Positions 24,565-37,088 are shown, counted from the stretch's first letter. The stretch is 64,000 bases of DNA from Paramecium sonneborni (GCA_905182985.1 CAJJDN010000115.1:86855-150854), one strand, 5' to 3'. Notes: generated from the sequence alone by a model not told the origin. Numbers and translations: made by a program.

Positions 24565-27311
24565 TCATACACATTTTAAATAATCTTCTCCTCTATTTAT
24601 TATTGGTTTAAAATGACACTCTTCATTTACCATCCATTCAATACTATTCCTTACCATCATTCTTCTCTCTCCTCTCATCATATTTCTCATTAAAAATGGT
24701 TATTTCCAATATGTACATTTTTCTTGACTATAACCTCCATATCCTGGTAATATTGATATAAAACATGCTTTATGCCAACATGCAATCTATATTTAATCAA
24801 TCTATTACTCTATATAAAGGTTTCTTCTCTGCTTTATATTTTTGTAGTGTATCATGTAATCGTAATAACATCTCTTCTTCTTTCATTATCTCAAATTAAT
24901 AATACACTTCCCCTTCTAAATCACATATCTTTATCCCATCACCATTTACTATTCCTGATACCACCTAAAAGTATTTATCAATATCTCCACTCTATTCTAT
25001 TGCTTTCTCAAAATATCCTATTGTCACTCCATCTGATACACATATTGCTAATTATTTTGCAGCATCATGAAGCACCTTTTCTAATGTTGAAAATATAAAT
25101 CCCTATCATTATTCATTTATTTTACATGCTTCCCAAATAAACTTCTTAAATGATCTTCATATTTAAAATCTTTTGCTTTTAATGAAAGAAACAAAGCAGA
25201 TTTAAATAAATTATATCTCTTATCCTTTCCTAAATTGTTCTATTTACTTATGATGTATCCCATCTCCAATCTTTAATATATTGTGTGTAAAAATCTCAAT
25301 AAAATGTACAAATTTTAAGTTACATAAGTTGTTTACTTTACTCGAGGTTTCAAATTTAAAAATGCACCAGGAGGTTCATTCTCAATTTCAGGAATTTATA
25401 CCGTTGTTTCTTCAGGATTATAGTGTATATCGTATATTTCTAAATTAGCTATTTCATTTCTTAATTTAGTATCATTTAATGTTAATTCAGATATTTACAT
25501 AGGTTTCATTGGAACTTAAAAAAAGTGATTTATTATTTTTATCATAAAGGATGTACCATTTCTTTTATCTAATAAATTATTTCCTCCCATAATTTAAAAA
25601 TAATGAATTATAAATTATCCACATTCTTAGAGTATCTGTTCATTCCCCATCCAAAGAGAAATAAGTGGACAAAAACGAATATTTTCTTTGGTTGGAGTAG
25701 CTAATGGCATAATTTTAGGAAGAAATGGTTTAATATTAGTCATTTAAGCTAAGGAATTTAGAAAATGATCATCAAAAGTGAATTAAATAGTATCTGTTTT
25801 TCTTTTTACAAATACATGATCCTTAGTTCCTAAGAATTTAATAAGTACATTCTTAGCATATTCTTCAATTTCTCTGACAAATCTTTATCCATTGATAACT
25901 AATTTATCATTTTTTTTGAAATAAAAAGATCTATGATCTAAAGATTTATGAAAATTCATAATAGAAACAGTTTCCCAAATTTACTTAGCTTTAGTATTGC
26001 GTGCTTATACTAATTCATTTAATTTAGATTTGACTCTTTTAATTAATATCTTGGCACTTTCTATAGGTTTATTAGAAAATAGTTGTAATATTTCATTTTG
26101 ATCTTGTGTTTAATTCCTATATAATTATTACAATATTCTCATATCAATAACTTTTTTAACAAGTGCTTATTCATCTTTAGTTCCATCAATAATTTCTTAA
26201 AGCAAATTAATAGTTCTTTTAGTTTATTAAATATAAACATCATATTCAAATCTTTCATCTTCACTTTTAAAGAGTTGTTCTTCAAAAGTGTTTTTTCTCA
26301 TAATTAAGAATGATTGATCTTCAGAGCCAAATGGAACTGAAACCCATAAGTGATTTAGAATTTCTGAATTATTATTAGCTTGAGCATATCCAATAGGCAT
26401 TCTAACATATGATCTAGTAACTCTATCCACTTAAGCAAAATCAGTATCTTTTAATGGTTTAAATAATTGAGTTTATATTCTCCTTGCAATAACTCTGGTT
26501 GTTAACATTGATCTTATATCATCTATATAATCTCTCTCTAACCAATTTTATTAATTAATTAATTCCATAACTTCCATTTAAGTTATTATACATTCAGAAT
26601 ACAAATGGATCACCTTTAAAAATTCATTCATAAATTGTTAATAATCATTTGGAAATTGTTGGATCACTCTCATACGAAATCTATCCCAAAATAATAATTC
26701 ATTCTATTTTCATTAATCAAACTTTACCATATCAATAAAAGCTATTCCACTTTTATCTAATAATTTTTAAAAATAATTTCTATTCTCTTCAATCTTCTTT
26801 TTTGGAGCATTCAATTCATGCTTTTTTTTTAAACTCTGTAAGAATTACTATTATAATTAAGGATCATTGCTAAATAAATCTAATATATGATCTTTATTCT
26901 AATGACCATCCAAATATCCATTCTATATTTATTTTAATATTGATTCCATTGCTTTGCTTTAATTTACTTCATTATTAACAAATTCACTCAATTTTTCTTT
27001 TTGTGTCTTAAATTTTACATCATCTTCCAATAAATTATTTACCTCTTTTAATAGTTCTGGTTCTTCACTTAACATTTACTCCAATTATTCTTTTCCTGTA
27101 CGAGAATTTTAACTAACTATATTTGAAAATTGCCTATATTTTTATTAAAATACAACTTATAAAGTTATTAATTTGTGCGTCTCAATTTCTAACAAAATTA
27201 CTCGCATCTATCATATAACTATTAATCTATATCCTATATGAAAAAAATAATTCAAAAATTTACTTCTCCAAATTCCATCATATTACTCTTGCTTAATATA
27301 TCATCACCCAT
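24565..27311 (-). CDS. SIN3: SIN3-family transcriptional corepressor
   Basis: An 883-aa product with introns at 27234-27263 (30 nt), 27134-27153 (20), 25103-25125 (23) and 24787-24808 (22). An N-terminal PAH-like helical region (about 15-80) precedes the HDAC-interaction domain: VDRVTRSYVRMP, EILNHLWVSVPFGSEDQSF, MRKNTFEEQLFKSEDERFEYD and IMNFHKSLDHRSFYFKKND. The C-terminal Sin3_C domain has LYILLRFLHTIYQRLEMG and HGFIFSTLEKVLHDAAKQLA. Only one PAH is apparent, against four in animals. The frame runs unbroken through 25264-25320, so this is one gene, not two. It scaffolds histone deacetylase complexes in the nucleus. Confidence 0.9.
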
Positions 27312-27449
27312 TTTATGATTATCTTTATATAAAAAATAAAAATTTTATAAAATAAAGAATTATTATTATTATTATTATTAAATTTCCCCTTTTCTTTTTA
27401 AAACTATTTTACAAAATTATCATCATTTTTTTTCTTTTTATTTATTTAA

Positions 27450-28273
27450 ATGAAATAAAATATAACTAATACACAAAAAGTTATTCGAAAGAGTAAATGA
27501 TTATCTTTATACTTATCTAGGACCTTGGAGTTAGGATGAAGATATTAAAATTCTTGAATTAATTTAAATTTTTGGACCTTCGAATTGGACTTAGATTGCA
27601 TAATAATTACAAAGTAGAAAAGGAAAATAATGTAGAGAAAGGTTTATGAAATAATTTATCTTTTTAGATGGCATAATCATTTAAATCCATTAATCAAAAG
27701 ATCCCCTTGGAATGAAGATGAAGAATGGATTTTATATTTATATCACAAAATCTTTCGTATACTTTCATGATTATAAATTAAAGGTAATAAATGGTCATAA
27801 ATTGCTAAATACATTAATGGTCGCACAGATAATTCAATAAAAAATCATTGGAACAGTGGCATGAAAAAAAAATTAAATTAATTTTAGAGAAAATTCAATT
27901 AAATCAAATAAAAAGTTTTAAGAGAAGGGTATATTATTATATTTAAAAATAGCGTTTCTGTTCTTAGTGAATATGATTTAGAATAGAAATCAATTATCTA
28001 AACCATTTTAATTGATAGGATTTCATAAAATAAATAAAAATAGAGTGATCTTATGCTATCATCTTTAAAAAATTTGAAAAAAACTAAAACTGACAATTTA
28101 TACTACGAAAAATTTATAGAATAAGAATAGATAATAGAATAAAACAACTTAAATTCTGAATTAGATTAATAAAGTGATAGGTTATAATTTGATTTTAAAT
28201 TAGCTATTTTGATTCGAATAATAAATTTTTGGTCTCTAAAAATTAAGTTGATAACGACTATAATTTTTATTGA
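27450..28273 (+). CDS. Two-repeat Myb DNA-binding protein
   Basis: A 239-aa product with introns at 27493-27520 (28 nt), 27642-27667 (26), 27757-27783 (27, contains TGA) and 28181-28203 (23). Myb repeat R2 has its spaced Trp residues (GPWSQDEDIKILELIQIFGPSN, QNWTQIAQQLQ, GKQCRERWHNHLNP). R3 follows as [42 protein letters not shown]. This is the R2R3 arrangement of c-Myb and plant Mybs that contacts YAACNG-type sites. The last ~110 residues are polar. Without the final intron the frame would run into the convergent PI4-kinase gene. Confidence 0.9.
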
Positions 28274-28337
28274 AGAAAAGATAAATTCATAAAGTTAAAT
28301 GAAAACAATTTTCCTGGATTATTAAATAATTAAATTT

Positions 28338-30224
28338 TCATTTGACTTCTTCACTAATATATCTAGGTCTGTATTTTCTTGGAGAAGGTACTTTCTTTGA
28401 TTATATGTTTTCTATGAGTTATTTGAGTAAGTAAGTTATTTGAGCATAGAATTCTTCATTCCATTCTTTTTCAGTAGTTTTTGTTATTTTTTTTACATTC
28501 TATTAAGAACCAGTTCGGGTTAACTTTTTATCAGAATATTAATTTTAATTCTATCTTTCGTTAGTTTCTTTGTTTTCCTCCTCATCTCTGATAATTTATA
28601 ATTTCAGTAGAGGTTAATTTATTTAAGGTCTATTTAAGCTATTTAAGTTTGAGGATTCAAATTCAAATGATTTTTTTATAAGATTGTTTGAAAATAACTT
28701 TTCTTTATAATTTGAGAATTCTTTTGGAACTCTAACATTATTACTGATAATAATGTAATTGAAAATACTTAAAATTATATTCTGCAATTTGGACAACCTT
28801 TTCTAACGGAGACTATTCATCAGGATCTTCTCTATAAAGTATTTCACTTAAAAAATTTATTCAAATTCTTTACGCAATATCATGAATTGTCAAATCAGCT
28901 GCAGCTCCAATTTTCAATAGAATAGTGGCTATTTTAGCATTTCTTAAACAAATTTCTCTTAATTCAACTTTATCTTTAATCATTTAAATATCTTTATCAG
29001 GGTTTATTCTTTCAATAAATAGTTTTTCTTCTTAAGTAAAAGGTTATTACATTTAATCCCAATGATACCAGACTACTTCATCTCTACAAATTTTAAATGA
29101 ATCTGGAAATGAATAGCCATGATCAATAGGAATTAAGAAATAATCAAAAGATTGTCTAGTTTATCCATTAGCTTATGGAAGTTTTCTTTGATAAAAATAT
29201 AAATTATTACTTTTTTCTGACTAAAATATTTTCTTCATTACGATCACAATTCAATATTCTAATATCTAAAATAGCAATTTTCCTAGCTTCTCTAGAAGGG
29301 TATAATCCACTTCCATAATTTCCAACATTATCATCATGAGGAACGTATAATTAAAAAGAGCCCTCTTTGATAGGAATTTTTTCATGTTAAAATTATTTAT
29401 ATTCTTCTGCCTCATGAAATGATGGATGACAAATTTAAACATAATTAGTAATAGGTACTAAATGAACTTATTATAAATGATACCACTATGATAATGTCCA
29501 GAAGATTGATCAATTAAATACGCAGCCACTTCTCTATCTACTCCTTCACCTGATAAGATGCCTTATCTAAGACCAGGGGAATTCATTTTCCCTCTCATTC
29601 CTCTTGGATTATTTGGACTAAATAATTATATAATTATTTACGCAAAGGCTTCTTCATCATATGGTTTGAAAATTGCCACTGGTTTATGATTTTAATTTTC
29701 TAATATATAAGTTCCTTAAGTTCCGAAATCTGTCAATTTTGGAGTGATTCCTATCATAAAAGCACCTTCTACAGCCCATCTTGCATTTTAAAATTATTCC
29801 TAAGTACTTCTAGACTCTTCCAATATATTATGAAGACTATTGATGAAATACATCTACTAACCCTACTTACGAGCCATTAGCTTTAATGACACATGATTCT
29901 TTATTCCATAGTCCTATTACTATAGAATATTATATTACTTCAAGATCCTAATTGTTCAAAGTTAATTCTTAATTTTTATATAGAACCCTAAAATCACCTA
30001 TATCAAGTTTTGTTGCTTTATTTATTTTCTGTTTTAAAATTGAAATCTTCATCCAACTATACAATTTTAACGTAAAATCATTCCCTATTTAAACCTAATT
30101 TTGTATATGCAACACTAATTCTTTTTGAACACTTTGGTCCTAAGGATTTGAAGAACTAAAGCCAAAACCTCTTATTATTTAAAATATTACTCTCAAATTT
30201 CCTTTTGACCGGTCCTTTTTTCAT
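28338..30224 (-). CDS. Ubiquitin-like/PI4-kinase gamma-type protein
   Basis: A 578-aa product with introns at 30169-30190 (22 nt), 29837-29861 (25), 29458-29483 (26), 29186-29210 (25), 28847-28873 (27, in-frame TGA) and 28744-28768 (25). A ubiquitin-like fold comes first (ELVLHIQNQ...LKQKINKATKL...RVLYKNQELT). The type-II PI3/4-kinase domain follows: VAIFKPYDEEAFA, GEGVDREVAAYLID, LDIRILNCDRNEENILV (catalytic Asp) and FLIPIDHGYSFPD (metal-binding DHG). This Ubl-kinase order is that of plant PI4K-gamma proteins, some of which act as protein kinases instead. For the second intron a 34-nt donor variant is possible. Confidence 0.88.
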
Positions 30225-31047
30225 TTATTAGAATCTTCAATTTTTATAATATTATCTTTGAGTTAACAGATATTATCAATAAATTACATTATAACAAATT
30301 AAAATAATTATAATTCAACTTTATTCTACACCAGTCTTATTTTTCATTATATAAAATAGTCTAATATAACACTCCATGTTATTTAAATCAAATATTTTAT
30401 CAATTTATTATATATTTCAAGAAACAATAAAATTTCATCAAAAGTCCCTCATGAATGACAATACTGTAGATAAAACAGTAAAAATAAAAAACACTTAATA
30501 TCTGTTTTTTAAATCCAATTTATGTACTTTATAATTTTTTTGGAAATCTTTCCTTTAACTCTTAATATATTTGGTAATGAAATAGTATTGACAATATAAA
30601 AACAAAATATATAAAATTCAAACTTATTAAAATTACTGGTTTGTTGAATACTAATGTATTATTGTATTCTATAGTTTTATTTTACTATGGATATTAATAA
30701 GATTCTTTCGATATCTTCTAAATCAACTAAGTAAATATAGTAAAAAGATAATTGGGGAAGTCCTCTTGTATTATTTTTTTTGAAGATCGTCTTTCAATGT
30801 TTGTCTAATAAAGTTCAATTGAATGACTATCTTGCTTCTTGATAACCCATATATAATATTGATTATCCATAATCAAATATTGATATATCTATTATAGAGA
30901 TTTGAATTGACATTTAATTATTTGAATATTATTGACTATTATGTAAGATAGATAAAGTCTATTTGTTATTTAAATAAATAATATGATTGTGATAGATAAA
31001 TAAAGTTAATAAAAATTTAAATAATTATTTTATATTTCTTATAATAA
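30225..31047. other. Long gap with no convincing gene
   Basis: 823 bp between the PI4-kinase start and the next plus-strand gene, large for this genome. One 51-aa plus-strand frame (30687-30842, beginning MDINKILSISSK) is visible but too short and featureless to call. No RNA structure was recognised. Confidence 0.5.
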
Positions 31048-31402
31048 ATGAGTGCAAACCAATAGCCAAATTAATAGGAGCTCTCGGATGAAGGTAATTA
31101 TTTAATTATTAATAATAGAATTCATGAAACTTCATGCTAAACAATTCTACAGAACTCATGGACAATTGATCGGAAGCAAACCATAATATATCCCTGTTCC
31201 TAAAGAATATAATGATAACGGAAAGTTTACAGATGTAACTAATTAAATCATAATAGCATTTACTTATGGCAACGATGTACAGGAATAATAGTCTTAATAC
31301 TACATGCGACAAAGAACGCTGGATTAATGGTTCAAAAGATTGGATGGAACATTTATAATGAAATTTATATATACAATATTAGATTCATTTATTAAGTCTT
31401 GA
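31048..31402 (+). CDS. Small uncharacterised protein
   Basis: A 109-aa product with one 25-nt intron (31094-31118). It begins MSANQQPNQQELSDEEFMKLHAKQFY; the middle (GQLIGSKPQYIPVPKEYND) is well structured and the C-terminus (LDQWFKRLDGTFIMKFIYTIL) is amphipathic. I do not recognise a family. The last 18 bp overlap the 3' end of the opposite-strand RING gene, so either the two stop codons truly overlap or one 3' end is mis-modelled. Confidence 0.6.
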
Positions 31403-31975
31403 GCATATTTCACAATAATATTGTTTGCTTTTTTGAGAAGCACGAAATTTGCTAAAACAATAAACACATATTGTATGGTATTAACAATCTAAAATTGGAT
31501 AATTTTTATTGACTTGAATTTATGCTTATAAAAAGTCATCCCTAATGTGAAATAGACAAACAGCACAATAATTTTGAGTATCAGTGAGTTCAATTCTCAT
31601 ATTCTTAGTTTATTATTATTTAAAATCATAGGTGGATTCATTAGTAGTAACATATTGTTTAGATTTATAAATATTTGATGTTCTAGAGCTTGATTATAAA
31701 TTAAAATTTGAATTATTTTATATGTTTGATTTTTAGTCTTCCTGTTTTGGTTTATAATCTTTTCATAGGAGAGTTGTCATACCTCCCTCAAAAAATGATG
31801 TAATTTCATTCTTGTAGATTTAAGCATTGCATTTTTAAATAAAGCAAGCTTTTAGATTGGTTTATTTTTGAACACAAGTAAAACAGTAACTATGTTTGCA
31901 AATAGGATTTTAATAAGTATGTTCTTGAGAATACTGACAAATATCACATAGTTTACGATAGCTAGTTTAATTCAT
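31385..31975 (-). CDS. Protein with two RING-like zinc clusters
   Basis: A 188-aa product with one 24-nt intron (31759-31782) holding an in-frame TGA. The N-terminal cluster is C10-x2-C13-x12-C26-x-H28-x2-C31-x2-C34-x9-C44-x4-C49, a C3HC4 RING pattern with an unusual last spacing. The C-terminal cluster (CAVC...CQYHTICVYC...YYCEIC) is a full C3HC4 pattern with regular C-x2-C pairs. The linker is Ser/Asn-rich. Two RINGs at the ends of a short protein suggest a ubiquitin ligase or scaffold, but no IBR domain lies between them. Confidence 0.7.
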
Positions 31976-32064
31976 ATTATTAAATAATATATATATTATT
32001 AATTAAATAATATTAAGAAAAAAAAGAATGCTTTTATTTAGTCAATAATTAATCTTTCATAATA

Positions 32065-32997
32065 ATGATAAAGACAAATAATGAATTGAAAAAGTGGTAG
32101 AATCAAGATAATCAATAAGGGAGGTCTTAAATATTTCGTATTTCTAAAATGAAACCATAATGCTTTGATATATCACCTTGTCGCAAAATAATTTGTGTTG
32201 GATATACAAATAAGTGTTTAATTTTTTGGGACTTTATAAGTGGTTAAAAATTAAGATGTCATCAACTCTCATTTATTCCAATGCAAATATTATACTCTGG
32301 AGATGGTAAATACTAGTTAATTAGATCAAAATAAAATCAAAAGAAAATTTATATTTTTAAATTATCTAGTATGGAATATGAAGAAATAGTTTCATCAACA
32401 TATTTATATTAAAAAATACTTTAATTTAATATATCTAAAAGTTAAGAAGCTTTAATGATGGGATTATCTCATATCAGCGTAATAAACTATAAAAATAAAT
32501 GGATACAAAAATAGGTTGATTTTTAATTTGTTTCTCTTACTACTCTAAAAAATAAAGATTAAATATGTAGTGTAGATTGTCATTATAATCTAGCTGAAAT
32601 AAATATCTTATTACTTAAAAGAAATCTAAAAGTATTAAAAAGAACTTATTTTAATGTATAAAATGGGAACATAAATATAAAAACAAGCAATAATAATACA
32701 TTTATTGTGTCTAGTAATAAATCAAAAAATAGAATTTGGAATATTTAGACAATGAAATTATTGAGAAAAAAATGTTATGGAGAAGATTAAATAGGTGAAT
32801 TAATTATCAATTCACTATCAAATTTAGTTTATTTCCATCTAAGTTCTTATGGAATTGTAGTATGGAATATTAGTACTGGTAGACATAGAGTAGTAGTAGA
32901 AGATTAAAAAAATAGATTGTCTTGTCTTCAAGTAATTTCAAACTGTTAATTAATATATAAAAGTAGTTGGCATATACATTCAACAATTTGTTTTTGA
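32065..32997 (+). CDS. WD40-repeat-like protein
   Basis: An intronless 310-aa product. Degenerate WD units are visible: FDISPCRKIICVGYTNKCLIFWDFISGQ, NNTFIVSSNKSKNRIWNIQTMKLL and NLVYFHLSSYGIVVWNISTGR, each ending in a WD/WN dipeptide after a hydrophobic strand. Roughly 5-6 blades would fit the length; a full seven-blade propeller is not evident, so the model may be short at the 3' end. The partner or pathway cannot be inferred. Confidence 0.65.
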
Positions 32998-33773
32998 TTT
33001 ATAAATATTAATGTCTTTCATTTATGTTTTACCATAAATTAATAAACTCAATCCACTTTATTATTCTTGTCTATCTTACAATTACTTTCTGTTTTTATTA
33101 ATAAAATTTATCTCTAAGGAATACTATAAATTTAATATCATGTCTATCAGCAAAAGTAATCTAATAAATTCTTAAATTAATAAACATTCTTCCAATTAAC
33201 AAGTTTCATCATCATTATAAATCATTCCATATCTATCTAAATAATGATAACAAGCTTACAAATACATTCATTTAGCATCTTATAGATTACATCCAAATCT
33301 AAAATAATTTAATAATTGATACTGAACAAAATAAAACAGAATATTTTAATATTAATGTTTTATCAAGTAATTTTTAATCTTCTTTCTTTAAAGAAGATTA
33401 TTAAGTAATAAAATTTTATATTTCTGGAATTTTATTTGAATTTACAATTGAATGAGAATATTTAGAAGTATATTTAGCCAATCCAAAGCTCAGGATAATT
33501 TATGGAAAATGCAATCCTAATCTTATGCATCACTTTCTTATAGAATTTCTTCTGAATAAATTGTAATCTGTATAGCTTTCACATATCCACTCTCTGATAG
33601 AATTCCAATTATTTATCCTGATATATTATAATTTCAAGTTATTTATTTCTTCTATCAATTAATTACTTTTTTTAATGTCTTTAGTTTGTACTTTTAAATT
33701 AGGTTTTTATTTAATAACCCTTTCATGTTAAACTGATTATAATTTATTATTACTTTTATCTACTATAATTCAT
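32980..33773 (-). CDS. Unresolved multi-exon gene
   Basis: Coding-like segments appear in alternating frames on the minus strand, but I could not build one full model. The clearest run reads SSLKKEDQKLLDKTLILKYS, then after a 29-nt intron (about 33306-33334) LDVIYKMLNECI, and after a 23-nt intron (33246-33268) YRYGMIYNDDETCQLEECLLI. Upstream, IILSFGLAKYTSKYSHS lies in a compatible frame. Start and stop are guesses: ATG 33773, TGA 32980, the latter overlapping the WD40 gene by 18 bp. No family recognised. Confidence 0.35.
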
Positions 33774-33814
33774 ATAACTTAATTTTAATAAAAAATTAAT
33801 AATAAACAAAATCT

Positions 33815-35692
33815 TCACTAATAAAACATACATGCATCCAAAATAAAATCTGATCCATAAGTTTTAGGTTTCTTATTCTCACTTATTACATAAACATTTT
33901 TCATTGTTGATTTTCTAACTATATGTCCTCCTCCTAAAGTAATCAGATATTCTATCTCAGCTTTTGAAGGAATCACATCCTCATTTACATAATATTTCCC
34001 TTCAAAAATTTTAATTATATTATCATTGCTTTCAAAATAATCATCTCTACATTAAATAATTTATTTTATGCTCAATCCAAATTATTTTTCAAATTCTTCA
34101 CTCTCAGGTATATAATCTTAATGATCTAATTATTCCTATTCTAAAAATGAATCTTTAAGCCAATCATAAGTAACTATCTCAGCACCATACATTAAACCTA
34201 CCAAAAATTTAAATGTCCTTTTAAATGGAGTACTTACTACTAATAAATCAAATTTCTCAAATTAACTCTACACCAATTCAAGATTTAATTTCATCAAATC
34301 TTTTTCTTAAGGAATTTCATTTTCCTAAAATCCACTAAAAGCAATTATGTTAAATTTTTTATCATTATTAATCAATCTTTTTTTTCTCAATCCCCTTCTT
34401 TTTTTTGGTACAACATTAGAAGCTTTTTCTTCTTAAATTTTTGTATTTGGCTATTCCACTTAATTTACTTAATTTAAAGATTGAGACACTTACGATTCTT
34501 ATTAAAATTAAATCTTTTCTTCTTCTAATTCTGAGTTTGAATTGTTACTAATTTCATCTGTGATTTTTTTTAACATTCCAACTTTTTTTATTTTCTCCTT
34601 TTTCTGCTTTTCTTTTTTCTTATTATTTTTACTTTCCTTATTACCTTATTATTTAAATTTTATAGGAGTATCTTCTTATTATGATTATTTCTTTTCTTCT
34701 TAAATTTCATCAGACTTCATACTTAATAGATTAGATTTTAATGATGAAAATCTTTTAATAACAGGTTAGACTATATTCTAATTAGGTAATTCTGGCAAAC
34801 TACCAAAAATATCATTTAATTCAATATTTTAATAAACTTCCTTTTTAGGCAAAGTATGATTATTATTATTTTATTCTGATTCTCTACTATTAATTCTTTT
34901 AAATTGAGAAATCTATGAATTTTATTCCTCTTTATTAAATTAAGATGAAAAAACTTTTTCTAATTCTTCATCAATCACAGTTCCTTTTATTTCATCTTTT
35001 TTTTCAAAGAATTTTTATTATTCATCATCATTAACTGTAGCTCCTAATATTTAAGAATCAATAACTGTAGAATCAATTATTTAAGGTTAAGGAGATTAAA
35101 TTTTTGTAATAACATTAGTGGTAGTATTTTGCTGTTATTTTTTAATTTTAAATAAGTCACTGAAAAGTGTTGCTTTTTTCTAAATTGGAGGCTGTTCCTA
35201 TTCTAATAAATTTGTTTATGTAGCTACTTCTTATTTAATATTAGATGTTTATTAATTTATTAATTTCATGTTTGAATACTAAACAATTAGTTCATTTAAT
35301 GTAAATATTTCAGCTTAATCAGGTTCTTCAATAATTAATGTAGATTAACAAGGATCTTATGTATTTAATACCTATGTAGTCATAAATTATTGGGTAGTTG
35401 ATATTATAGGAGGTTGTTATGGAATTTAAAAAATATCTTCTAATGGCATAGTTCCTTGAAATTCTTCAAGATTTTAAGTAGTTTAAAATTAATAGCTATC
35501 TTTTTATTAGACTTATTGATTAAAATCAAGAAGTTAAAATTTATAGTTTTAAAAGTAGTAATTTTTGGTTGGAAACATTTCAATTAGAAAGTTTTTTGGA
35601 ATTTCTACTTTTGAATATGGTTTAAGAGTTGAGTCTTTATAAACATTGAAAGTGTCACTAAAATGAGTGAGATAAACATCATTATTAATCAT
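33815..35692 (-). CDS. Tandem BRCT-domain protein
   Basis: An intronless 625-aa product. About 440 residues of Gln/Ser/Lys-rich, probably unstructured sequence lead into KKRRGLRKKR (basic, possibly nuclear targeting). BRCT1 follows (about 445-525: FNIIAFSGF, FDLLVVSTPFKRTFKFLVGLMYGAEIVTYDWL). BRCT2 comes last (about 545-625: IFEGKYYVNEDVIPSKAEIEYLITLGGGHIV, TYGSDFILDACM). A C-terminal BRCT pair resembles the MDC1/PTIP/53BP1 phosphopeptide readers of the DNA-damage response. Part of its 5' half is repeated downstream of an assembly N. Confidence 0.85.
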
Positions 35693-36906
35693 AACCTATA
35701 TTTTAGATTAAGAGTATTTACAATTGAAAAAAGTACATTTTAAACATTACGAATAATAAACTTGNTATTTTTACTTTCCTTATTACCTTATTATTTAAAT
35801 TTTATAGGAGTATCTTCTTATTATGATTATTTCTTTTCTTCTTAAATTTCATCAGACTTCATACTTAATAGATTAGATTTTAATGATGAAAATCTTTTAA
35901 TAACAGGTTAGACTATATTCTAATTAGGTAATTCTGGCAAACTACCAAAAATATCATTTAATTCAATATTTTAATAAACTTCCTTTTTAGGCAAAGTATG
36001 ATTATTATTATTTTATTCTGATTCTCTACTATTAATTCTTTTAAATTGAGAAATCTATGAATTTTATTCCTCTTTATTAAATTAAGATGAAAAAACTTTT
36101 TCTAATTCTTCATCAATCACAGTTCCTTTTATTTCATCTTTTTTTTCAAAGAATTTTTATTATTCATCATCATTAACTGTAGCTCCTAATATTTAAGAAT
36201 CAATAACTGTAGAATCAATTATTTAAGGTTAAGGAGATTAAATTTTTGTAATAACATTAGTGGTAGTATTTTGCTGTTATTTTTTAATTTTAAATAAGTC
36301 ACTGAAAAGTGTTGCTTTTTTCTAAATTGGAGGCTGTTCCTATTCTAATAAATTTGTTTATGTAGCTACTTCTTATTTAATATTAGATGTTTATTAATTT
36401 ATTAATTTCATGTTTGAATACTAAACAATTAGTTCATTTAATGTAAATATTTCAGCTTAATCAGGTTCTTCAATAATTAATGTAGATTAACAAGGATCTT
36501 ATGTATTTAATACCTATGTAGTCATAAATTATTGGGTAGTTGATATTATAGGAGGTTGTTATGGAATTTAAAAAATATCTTCTAATGGCATAGTTCCTTG
36601 AAATTCTTCAAGATTTTAAGTAGTTTAAAATTAATAGCTATCTTTTTATTAGACTTATTGATTAAAATCAAGAAGTTAAAATTTATAGTTTTAAAAGTAG
36701 TAATTTTTGGTTGGAAACATTTCAATTAGAAAGTTTTTTGGAATTTCTACTTTTGAATATGGTTTAAGAGTTGAGTCTTTATAAACATTGAAAGTGTCAC
36801 TAAAATGAGTGAGATAAACATCATTATTAATCATAACCTATATTTTAGATTAAGAGTATTTACAATTGAAAAAAGTACATTTTAAACATTACGAATAATA
36901 AACTTG
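34624..36906. repeat. Direct duplication of 1141 bp around one N (probable assembly artefact)
   Basis: Bases 34624-35764 reappear at 35766-36906 in the same orientation, identical wherever I compared them, separated by a single N at 35765. The unit boundaries coincide exactly with the N. It cuts through the middle of a gene rather than at any mobile-element end. This is what overlapping, unmerged contig ends look like. Confidence 0.85.
35766..36834 (-). pseudogene. Duplicated 5' fragment of the BRCT gene
   Basis: The second copy of the first 356 codons of the BRCT gene, starting at ATG 36834 and cut off at the N. It lacks both BRCT domains. Most likely it is an assembly duplicate, not a real pseudogene; if real it could encode only the disordered N-terminal part. 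Confidence 0.75.
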
Positions 36907-37088
36907 CATAATTTTGAATCGCTACCAAATTTATTTTCACCTTGTATCAATCTATATTAATAAATTAGTTTATCGTTCTAATCTAATACTTAGATCATTT
37001 GATGTAAAGTTATAATAAAAATTTATAAAAAAAGTAAATTTAATATAATATTAATAATCTTTTGATTATAAATTAAAAAGAATGATAT

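Noticed and set aside
24772..25098. 108-aa standard-code ORF on the plus strand
   Set aside because: It lies antisense to the SIN3 C-terminal exons and is Leu/Ile/Ser-rich without conservation: a shadow of the real gene.
24565..25263. Separate 217-aa gene downstream of SIN3
   Set aside because: The SIN3 frame passes through 25264-25320 without TGA into this segment, which matches the Sin3_C domain.
34624..36906. Transposon or segmental tandem duplication
   Set aside because: No terminal repeats, no transposase, and borders coincide exactly with an N; an assembly overlap explains it better.
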